This document shows, piece after piece, positions 4,906 through 9,778 of a stretch of 9,778 bases of DNA. A model generated the notes under the pieces. That model saw nothing but the letters and a program-made list of their open reading frames with translations, ran no database searches and was not told where the DNA came from. The first letter of the stretch is position 1. Every line of letters starts with the position of its first letter. The stretch spans positions 1 through 9,778 of the forward strand of contig CAKQZO010000055.1 in the NCBI GenBank assembly GCA_934293835.1. Direction: 5' to 3'. Made by a program: the position numbers and the translations under genes. Source of the DNA: an uncultured Lacticaseibacillus sp. GTDB taxonomy: Bacteria; Bacillota; Bacilli; Lactobacillales; Lactobacillaceae.

Positions 4906-6849
4906 CTATTCGAAGGCTTCGAGTTCTAGTTCGGCTTGTTCCCAGGCGTCTTCAGCTGCCTGGGTTTGGGTGTTGAGGTCGTCGAGTTGGGCTTGGAGTG
5001 TTTGCATCTTGACGTAATCGCTCAAGACTTCAGGCGCTGTCATCTGTTCTTGCACGGTGGCGATTTGGCCTTCGAGGGCTTCCATCTGTGCTTCGAGCTT
5101 GGCCACTTCCCGTTCGAGCTTGCGTTGGGCGCGCTGTTGGTCTTTAGATTGTTGGTAATTCGATGCCGCCGTGGTCGAGGCCTGGGCAGTTGGTTCGGCC
5201 TGGGCTTTTGCGGCTTGTTCCTCGGCCTGTTTTTCGGCAAGTTTCTCTTGGTAATAATCCCAGTTACCGAGGAACATGGTGCCGCCGGTGGGCTCGATCT
5301 CGACGATGCTGGTGGCCAATTCGTTGATGAAGTAGCGATCATGTGAGACGAACAAGACGGTCCCGCCAAAATCGGCGAGCGCTTCTTCTAGGACTTCCTT
5401 GGAGTTGATGTCGAGGTGATTCGTCGGTTCGTCAAGGATCAAGAAGTTGTCGTGCTTGAGCGACAGCTTCGTCAACTCGAGGCGGGCTTTTTGGCCACCA
5501 GACAAATCGGCAACGGTCTTGGTGACATCATCGGCGCTGAACAAGAACGCGGCCAAGGCAGCCCGCACATCTTTTTCGGGCATCGTCGGATGGTCATCCC
5601 AGATTTCGGCGAGCACCGACTTGTTCCAGTGCAGTTGGTGCTGATCTTGGTCATAGTAACCAGTGGTCACGTTGGTGCCGAACTGAGCACTGCCACTGAG
5701 AAAAGGAATCTGGCCGAGAATGGATTTCAACAAGGTTGATTTGCCGACCCCGTTTTGGCCGATGATCGCGATGCGGTCCCCCTTGTTGACCTGGAAGCTG
5801 ATCGGCCCGGCCATCGGTGCGGCGGTTTCATAGCCGACGGTGGCCGCTTGCACCTTCAACACCTCGTTGCCACTGATGGTCTCGGGGGTGAAGCGGAAAT
5901 GAACGGTTTTTTCCCGGCCTTGGGGACGCGCGAGGACATCCATTTTCTCCAGTTGCTTGCGTCTTGCCTGGGCTTGTTTCGTCGAGCTGGCCCGCACGAT
6001 GTTCTTGGCAACGAAGTCTTCTAGCTTATGAATCTCTTCTTGCTGCTTCTCATAGGCCTTCCAAGCCAAGGCCCGATTCTCCGCCTTTTGTTTCAAGTAG
6101 CCGGAGTAGTTGGTCTTGTAGTGAATTGATTTGCTGGGGGTCAGTTCGTAAAGCTCGCTGATCACATGATCGAGGAAATATTGGTCATGTGAGACGGTCA
6201 AGATGGCCCCTGAATAGGTTTTGAGGTACCCTTCTAGCCAAGAGAGGGTGTCGATGTCAAGGTGGTTCGTGGGCTCATCTAAGATGATCAAGTCATGGTG
6301 TTCCAAAAGGAGCTTGGCCAGCGCTAAACGGGAGCGCTCGCCGCCACTGAGGGTGCCGATCGGCTTGTCGTAGGTACTATCATCGAACTGGAACCCATGA
6401 AGGACTGAGCGGATTTCGGCTTGATAACCGTAACCGTTTTGCGCCTGGAAGTCATGCTGAATCTGATCGTATTGGCTCATGACTTGGGCGTAGGCTTCTT
6501 GGTCGGCGGCCAAGGCAGGATCGGCGATCTCAGCCTCCAAGGCGTGCATCCGTTTTTCCATGGCGATCAGCGGTTCAAAAATCGTCAGCATCTCAGCAAA
6601 AATCGTTCGGTGCGAATCCAGCCCAGAGTCTTGGGCGAGGTAGCCGATCGAGACGTTCTTGCTGACAGTGACTTGGCCATAGTCTGGTGGGTTGATCCCG
6701 GCCAGGATTTCGAGGAGCGTTGTTTTGCCAATCCCGTTGGGGCCGACGAGGCCGACGCGCGCCCCGGTCTGGACTTCGAGATTGATCCCCGTAAACAAAT
6801 CGGTACCATCGAAGGTGCGGCCGACTTGCTGGGCTTGCATAATGATCAC
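4906..6849 (-). CDS. ABC-F family ATP-binding protein (ribosome-associated, YdiF-like)
   Basis: ABC-F proteins are soluble tandem ATPases that bind the ribosomal E site and modulate translation; they have no transmembrane domain. The 647 residues contain domain 1 with Walker A GPNGIGKTT (36-44), signature LSGGE (167-171) and Walker B LIILDEPTNHLD (187-198). A linker of roughly residues 240-320, rich in charged residues, matches the P-site tRNA interaction motif. Domain 2 has Walker A GQNGVGKST (364-372), signature LSGGQ (449-453) and Walker B FLILDEPTNHLD (469-480). A Q/A/E-rich C-terminal coiled coil covers about 530-647. The GTG at 6849 follows AAAGGA (6860-6865) by 10 bases; ATG 6840 is an alternative. 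Length, C-terminal coiled coil and position between tsaD and rex resemble Bacillus subtilis YdiF. I see nothing that specifically indicates antibiotic resistance. Confidence 0.95.
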   Translation of the reverse strand: MIIMQAQQVGRTFDGTDLFTGINLEVQTGARVGLVGPNGIGKTTLLEILAGINPPDYGQVTVSKNVSIGYLAQDSGLDSHRTIFAEMLTIFEPLIAMEKRMHALEAEIADPALAADQEAYAQVMSQYDQIQHDFQAQNGYGYQAEIRSVLHGFQFDDSTYDKPIGTLSGGERSRLALAKLLLEHHDLIILDEPTNHLDIDTLSWLEGYLKTYSGAILTVSHDQYFLDHVISELYELTPSKSIHYKTNYSGYLKQKAENRALAWKAYEKQQEEIHKLEDFVAKNIVRASSTKQAQARRKQLEKMDVLARPQGREKTVHFRFTPETISGNEVLKVQAATVGYETAAPMAGPISFQVNKGDRIAIIGQNGVGKSTLLKSILGQIPFLSGSAQFGTNVTTGYYDQDQHQLHWNKSVLAEIWDDHPTMPEKDVRAALAAFLFSADDVTKTVADLSGGQKARLELTKLSLKHDNFLILDEPTNHLDINSKEVLEEALADFGGTVLFVSHDRYFINELATSIVEIEPTGGTMFLGNWDYYQEKLAEKQAEEQAAKAQAEPTAQASTTAASNYQQSKDQQRAQRKLEREVAKLEAQMEALEGQIATVQEQMTAPEVLSDYVKMQTLQAQLDDLNTQTQAAEDAWEQAELELEAFE

Positions 6850-6883
6850 GGTGATTACATCCTTTTCTCAATATCGTAGTTTC

Positions 6884-6892
6884 AATATAACA
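6884..6892 (-). promoter_or_regulatory. Putative extended -10 promoter of the ABC-F gene
   Basis: On the minus strand the sequence reads TGTTATATT, an extended -10 element (TG, one base, TATATT). No good -35 is visible. It lies 35 bases upstream of the GTG start. Confidence 0.4.
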
Positions 6893-6920
6893 CATTCATG
6901 GTGGCTGTTTCTTTTGGCGG

Positions 6921-6940
6921 TTGTGAATTTTTTTGCTCAA
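6921..6940. promoter_or_regulatory. Possible Rex half-operator between ABC-F and rex
   Basis: TTGTGAA (6921-6927) is a perfect Rex half-site. The opposing half TGCTCAA (6934-6940) matches TTCACAA at five of seven positions, but with six bases between the halves, whereas the Rex sites I recall mostly have four. It lies between the ABC-F and rex promoters. Autoregulation of rex is plausible but not established by this site. Confidence 0.3.
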
Positions 6941-6955
6941 GGGATACCGATTTAC

Positions 6956-6984
6956 TTGCGTTCACGCCGCAAAGCGGTTACTAT
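6956..6984 (+). promoter_or_regulatory. Putative promoter of rex
   Basis: TTGCGT (6956-6961) and TACTAT (6979-6984) have a 17-base spacer, which includes a small CCGC/GCGG dyad. The match is moderate. Transcription would start near 6991, giving a leader of about 70 bases that contains a GTCACG/CGTGAC hairpin at 7022-7041. Confidence 0.4.
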
Positions 6985-7044
6985 CGTTTAAGAAGCATGA
7001 AAGCTGATTCACAATGGCGACGTCACGGTAGACAGCGTGACAAT

Positions 7045-7050
7045 GGAGGA
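7045..7050 (+). promoter_or_regulatory. Shine-Dalgarno site that sets the rex start
   Basis: GGAGGA ends 10 bases before ATG 7061. The in-frame GTG 7037 and ATG 7043 lie before or next to this site, and starting there would add residues not typical of Rex. Confidence 0.7.
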
Positions 7051-7060
7051 CACAGCAACT

Positions 7061-7729
7061 ATGGCAGAAACGATCATCCCTAAGGCAACGGCCAAACGCC
7101 TACCCTTATATTACCGGTATTTAACTTTCTTGGCGAATTCTGGGACAACAAAAATCAGCTCCACAGAGTTATCTGAAGCGGTAAAAGTCGACTCAGCGAC
7201 GATTCGTCGTGATTTTTCGTATTTTGGTGCGTTAGGCAAGCGCGGGTATGGCTATGATGTCGATGCGCTCATCAAGTTCTTCAAGAAGATCCTGAATCAG
7301 GATCGGCTGACGAACGTCGCCTTGGTCGGGGTCGGCAACTTGGGCCACGCGCTGTTGAATTATAACTTCCGCCAAGCCAACAATATTCGAATCAGTGCCG
7401 GATTTGATCTGAATCCCGAAATCGCCGGAACGATTCAAAGTGGGGTGCCGATCTATCCGATGGCGGAGATGGTTGAGCAACTCAAGGAACAGCAAATCGA
7501 AATCGTGATCCTGACGGTGCCGACAGATGCGGCTCAAGATATCACTGACGACTTAGTCAAGGCGGGCATCAAGGGCATTATGAACTTTACCCCGCTGCGT
7601 ATCTCTGTGCCTAGCTATGTGCGGGTACAAAATGTCGATTTGGCGACCGAATTGCAGACGCTGATCTATTTCCTGGAACATTATGGCCCGACCCTCAAAG
7701 AAACCGAGGACGATTCGGAACAATCATAA
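7061..7729 (+). CDS. rex: Redox-sensing transcriptional repressor Rex
   Basis: Rex is a homodimeric repressor that senses the NADH/NAD+ ratio. It binds operators of fermentation and respiration genes and releases them when NADH is high. The 222-residue product has the two expected domains. An N-terminal winged helix covers about residues 7-60, with the family segments [13 protein letters not shown] (9-21) and [20 protein letters not shown] (43-62). A C-terminal Rossmann domain follows, with the dinucleotide-binding loop GVGNLG (90-95). The segments LTVPTDAAQ (151-159) and GIMNFTPLR (172-180) are also typical. It is divergent from the ABC-F gene and ends at a strong terminator, so it is probably monocistronic. 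The acidic tail after residue 210 ([10 protein letters not shown]) looks variable. Its targets are outside this window unless it represses itself. Confidence 0.97.
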   Translation: MAETIIPKATAKRLPLYYRYLTFLANSGTTKISSTELSEAVKVDSATIRRDFSYFGALGKRGYGYDVDALIKFFKKILNQDRLTNVALVGVGNLGHALLNYNFRQANNIRISAGFDLNPEIAGTIQSGVPIYPMAEMVEQLKEQQIEIVILTVPTDAAQDITDDLVKAGIKGIMNFTPLRISVPSYVRVQNVDLATELQTLIYFLEHYGPTLKETEDDSEQS

Positions 7730-7737
7730 AAGTAGTT

Positions 7738-7770
7738 AAACGCAATGCGGATGGCACGCATTGCGTTTTT
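7738..7770 (+). terminator. Intrinsic terminator after rex
   Basis: AAACGCAATGCG (7738-7749) pairs with CGCATTGCGTTT (7757-7768) around a seven-base loop. A run of five T (7766-7770) forms the tail. It begins eight bases after the rex stop codon. Confidence 0.93.
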
Positions 7771-7976
7771 ATTTGGTTTGATGAGTAATGAGCAAACAAG
7801 TGCATGCGTGTCGTTGGGGGACAATTCCCGCGATTATTGCCCAAAATATGTGAAAGTTTTCGCAGTCTTAGCGTGACATAATTTTCTGTGATAAGAATTA
7901 GTACAGTTTGTTGATTGGCTGACACTAACTGTCTGTTTTAAAGCGCGTCCACCTACGAATGGCGGAGTTGAATTTG
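7771..7976. other. Convergent intergenic spacer without recognised features
   Basis: This AT-rich spacer lies between the rex terminator and the LCP terminator. I find no start codon plus ribosome-site combination, no convincing promoter and no strong dyad. An open plus-strand frame (7895-8050, ends TAA) lacks a usable start and overlaps the end of the LCP gene. Confidence 0.5.
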
Positions 7977-8017
7977 AAAATGAGGCCACCGGCGCATCTA
8001 TTAGCGGCGGTAGCCTC
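7977..8017 (-). terminator. Intrinsic terminator of the LCP gene
   Basis: On the minus strand GAGGCTACCG (8017-8008) pairs with CGGTGGCCTC (7991-7982), a 10-base stem with one G-U pair. A CGC/GCG inner helix follows past a mismatch. After the stem come one A and four T (7980-7977). It begins six bases after the stop codon. Confidence 0.8.
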
Positions 8018-8022
8018 AACAA

Positions 8023-9099
8023 TTATAGGTCTGGATTGAAAATCGTATAAACTTGATCGGTGTTGCTACTCCAAGAGAAGTTGCTGTTGGCGTTGTTTTC
8101 TTTGATGCTTTCGTTGTTAAGGGTTTCGCTGCTCAAGCCTAAGGCCGCGCGTAGCCGATCAGAAACTTTTTGGAGTTCGTCATTGGAAGGAATCTGATAA
8201 CTTAAGTAGTTGCCGTAAGCGCTCGAGTAAACGTTGGCCGAGTGACCTTGGAGCGTACCAGTCTTGACCGTTGTGGCCGCGTCGCGGTAGTTCGTGAAGA
8301 TGCCAGTCATGTCGTTGAAGGTCAGGTTGGTTTGGAGATTGTTGGAAACGGTGTTGAGTAGCTGGGTGAAGTTGCTCAGGCTGTCCAAGGAAATGGCCTT
8401 TTTCAAGATGGCCTTGATGACTTGTTGTTGGCGTTTTTGCCGGCCGTAATCGCCTTGAGGATCTTCGTGGCGCATGCGGGCATAGGCTAAGGCGTGCTTG
8501 CCATCGAGGTGCATCTTGCCTTTGGTGAAGTGATAGTTACCGGAATACGAATCGGTGAAGGAAAACGGCACGTTGACATCGACCCCGCCGACGGCATTGA
8601 CTACCTTTTCCAGCGCGCCCATATTGACCGTCAGATAGTATTTGATCGGGACGTTGACCAGCTTGGAGACGGTGTTGACCGCCATGTCCGAGCCGCCGAC
8701 GTTGTAGGCCGCGTTGATTTTTTGCATATTGAACGACTTGGCGCCGATCAGTTGGGCGACCGTGTCGCGCGGAATGGAAACCATGGTGGTGGTTTTCTTC
8801 GCCGGATTGACGACCGCAACGATCATCGTGTCGGAATTACCTTTATATTTGCGGCCGAGCGCGCCGGTATCGACACCGAGAAGCAACGCGGCAAAGGGTT
8901 GCTTATTCTTGATTGCGGTGCTGACTTGTTGATTTTTAAGTCCGGAATAGGTGCTATCTAAGGCGTATTTAGTTTGACTGTACAGGCGCAAAGCGTAGGC
9001 CCCGCCGGAAAAAGCTAGTACACAGATGATTAACCACACCCACCGCGACCAGCGGCGAGGGGGATTGGATGATTGTCGTCGAGCGCTACGCGTTTGCAT
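8023..9099 (-). CDS. LytR-CpsA-Psr (LCP) family glycopolymer transferase
   Basis: LCP proteins are membrane-anchored enzymes that move lipid-linked anionic glycopolymers (teichoic acid or capsule-type) onto peptidoglycan outside the cell. From ATG 9099 the product is 358 residues: an arginine-rich cytoplasmic start, one membrane helix at about residues 20-38, then an extracellular LCP domain at about 70-225. Key residues fit the family: LLGVD (73-77), SDT with Asp90, SIPRDT with Arg111, and the segment from Arg208 to Arg220 (ARMRHEDPQGDYGRQ), followed by QQQVIKAI. The tail after 320 is rich in N and S. ATG 9099 has GGAGGA upstream (9104-9109). An in-frame ATG at 9150 would add 17 residues but has no ribosome site. 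The gene is convergent with rex and divergent from groES. The exact polymer is unknown, and older annotations call such genes transcriptional regulators. Confidence 0.92.
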   Translation of the reverse strand: MQTRSARRQSSNPPRRWSRWVWLIICVLAFSGGAYALRLYSQTKYALDSTYSGLKNQQVSTAIKNKQPFAALLLGVDTGALGRKYKGNSDTMIVAVVNPAKKTTTMVSIPRDTVAQLIGAKSFNMQKINAAYNVGGSDMAVNTVSKLVNVPIKYYLTVNMGALEKVVNAVGGVDVNVPFSFTDSYSGNYHFTKGKMHLDGKHALAYARMRHEDPQGDYGRQKRQQQVIKAILKKAISLDSLSNFTQLLNTVSNNLQTNLTFNDMTGIFTNYRDAATTVKTGTLQGHSANVYSSAYGNYLSYQIPSNDELQKVSDRLRAALGLSSETLNNESIKENNANSNFSWSSNTDQVYTIFNPDL

Positions 9100-9103
9100 G
9101 ATC

Positions 9104-9109
9104 TCCTCC
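9104..9109 (-). promoter_or_regulatory. Shine-Dalgarno site favouring LCP start at 9099
   Basis: The minus strand reads GGAGGA four bases before ATG 9099. The upstream alternative ATG 9150 lacks such a site and lies six bases after a possible -10 (TACACT, 9162-9157), where transcription itself would start. This favours 9099, but homologue alignment could overturn it. Confidence 0.45.
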
Positions 9110-9217
9110 ATCGTTGAGCGACGTGTCCGCCGTTCTGGTTGTTTGCTCATAAAAATAGTGTACAGCCACGGGGGGCGAACGGAAAGTGGTGGGGCAAGGT
9201 TTTACACAAATTAAAAG

Positions 9218-9244
9218 TTGGCACTCACAAGGTAAGATTGCTAT
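9218..9244. promoter_or_regulatory. Upstream degenerate CIRCE operator (HrcA)
   Basis: TTGGCACTC, nine bases, then GATTGCTAT. Compared with the CIRCE consensus TTAGCACTC-N9-GAGTGCTAA, the arms match at eight and seven of nine positions and the spacer is exactly nine. It sits just upstream of the groES -35 element and between the divergent groES and LCP promoters. Confidence 0.6.
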
Positions 9245-9251
9245 TTAGGGC

Positions 9252-9280
9252 TTGCATTCCTTGGTGAAACTGGTTATAGT
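9252..9280 (+). promoter_or_regulatory. Sigma-A promoter of groES-groEL
   Basis: TTGCAT (9252-9257) and TATAGT (9275-9280) with 17-base spacing. The -10 matches the consensus at five of six positions. Transcription would start near 9287, just before the downstream CIRCE. Confidence 0.75.
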
Positions 9281-9291
9281 AGTCGTTGTGG

Positions 9292-9318
9292 TTAGCACTT
9301 AGAGATGAAGAGTGCTAA
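9292..9318. promoter_or_regulatory. CIRCE operator (HrcA) of groES-groEL
   Basis: TTAGCACTT, nine bases, then GAGTGCTAA: seventeen of eighteen arm positions match CIRCE, with one change in the left arm (T for C). It covers the start of the transcript, where HrcA blocks initiation until heat shock depletes active HrcA. Confidence 0.95.
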
Positions 9319-9338
9319 AACTAAAAACATCATTTTAT

Positions 9339-9344
9339 GGAGGG
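9339..9344 (+). promoter_or_regulatory. Shine-Dalgarno site that sets the TTG start of groES
   Basis: GGAGGG ends six bases before TTG 9351. No ATG or GTG in the frame gives a GroES-like N-terminus; the nearby ATG at 9337 is out of frame and the in-frame GTG at 9312 lies inside the CIRCE element. Confidence 0.85.
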
Positions 9345-9350
9345 ATTGCC

Positions 9351-9635
9351 TTGTTAAAGCCATTAGGAGATCGCGTCATCGTTCAGGTCGTTGAAGAAGA
9401 GGAACAGACCGTTGGGGGCATCGTACTTGCGAACAATGCCAAGGAAAAGCCTCAATCCGGCAAGGTTGTTGCAGTCGGCGAAGGCACACGTACCCCAGAG
9501 GGTAAAGTGCTCGCCCCTGCCGTTAAGGTCGGCGATGTCGTGGTTTATGACAAGTATGCGGGTTCTGAAGTGAAGAATGACGGCGAGAAGTATTTGGTTC
9601 TGCACGAAAAGGACCTTATGGCCATCGTCGACTAA
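9351..9635 (+). CDS. groES: Co-chaperonin GroES (10 kDa chaperonin)
   Basis: GroES is the heptameric lid that caps the GroEL folding chamber in an ATP-dependent cycle. From the TTG start the product is 94 residues, exactly the common family length. It begins [11 protein letters not shown], has the mobile loop at about residues 17-34 with the hydrophobic GGIVL (22-26) that contacts GroEL, and ends in the typical segment [13 protein letters not shown]. It is the first gene of the groES-groEL operon, 59 bases before groEL, and is controlled by two CIRCE elements (HrcA). I see no CtsR-type repeat of GGTCAAA near the promoter. The TTG start is unusual for an abundant protein but is supported by GGAGGG six bases upstream. 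Confidence 0.98.
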   Translation: MLKPLGDRVIVQVVEEEEQTVGGIVLANNAKEKPQSGKVVAVGEGTRTPEGKVLAPAVKVGDVVVYDKYAGSEVKNDGEKYLVLHEKDLMAIVD

Positions 9636-9654
9636 CCTAGGGCAATACTAGGTT
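9634..9654 (+). other. Intercistronic hairpin between groES and groEL
   Basis: AACCTAG (9634-9640) and CTAGGTT (9648-9654) form a perfect seven-base stem with a seven-base loop, starting on the last two bases of the groES stop codon. No T-run follows, so it is not a terminator. It could stabilise or mark a processing point in the bicistronic mRNA. Confidence 0.5.
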
Positions 9655-9661
9655 GGATTAA

Positions 9662-9778
<117 letters not shown>

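Noticed and set aside
4936..5346. Long open frames opposite the ABC-F gene, and similarly opposite the LCP gene (8494-8961).
   Set aside because: They lie entirely antisense to well-supported genes, have no ribosome sites and encode compositionally odd peptides; they are by-products of codon usage in the real genes.
7895..8050. Open plus-strand frame of 51 codons with a protein-like end, between rex and the LCP gene.
   Set aside because: It has no ATG, GTG or TTG near its beginning and no ribosome site. It overlaps the LCP terminator and the end of the LCP gene, and I do not recognise the product.

Overview
The window looks like chromosomal housekeeping DNA from a low-G+C Gram-positive bacterium, most likely a lactic acid bacterium of the Lactobacillaceae. 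A Lacticaseibacillus-like species with a relatively GC-rich genome is my best guess. The reasons are strong AGGAGG-type Shine-Dalgarno sites, TTG and GTG starts, CIRCE elements at groESL, a folT gene behind a tetrahydrofolate riboswitch, and a gene order (tsaB-rimI-tsaD, ABC-F, rex, groES-groEL) that I recall from Bacillus and lactobacilli. Genus is an inference from protein resemblance and was not tested by a search.

Layout. Positions 1-609 (minus) hold the N-terminal 203 codons of a cytosolic L-asparaginase that runs off the left edge. It is divergent from folT (1165-1683, plus), the folate-binding S component of an ECF vitamin transporter. The 555-bp gap between them contains a series of dyads ending in an intrinsic terminator just upstream of the asparaginase ribosome binding site, and, on the other strand, a clear tetrahydrofolate riboswitch in the folT leader. 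After a terminator and a new promoter comes a tight plus-strand operon: tsaB, rimI, tsaD (tRNA t6A synthesis and ribosomal protein S18 acetylation) and a Cof-type HAD phosphatase gene broken by one in-frame TGA. A bidirectional terminator (4864-4897) separates this operon from a convergent ABC-F ATPase gene (4906-6849, minus). The ABC-F gene is divergent from rex (7061-7729, plus), the NADH/NAD+-sensing repressor. Rex ends at a strong terminator and faces a convergent LytR-CpsA-Psr (LCP) cell-wall ligase gene (8023-9099, minus). The LCP gene is divergent from groES-groEL (9351 to the window end, plus), whose promoter lies between two CIRCE operators for HrcA.

How the genes fit together. tsaB, rimI and tsaD serve translation fidelity, ABC-F ribosome function, Rex redox control, and GroES/GroEL protein folding. 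The LCP enzyme attaches glycopolymers to peptidoglycan. folT supports folate salvage and is controlled by its own ligand class.

I see no mobile element, CRISPR array, tRNA, rRNA or defence cassette. The least explained part is the structured region upstream of asparaginase (629-919). The other points worth checking are the folT expression platform, the disrupted HAD gene and the operator layout at groESL.
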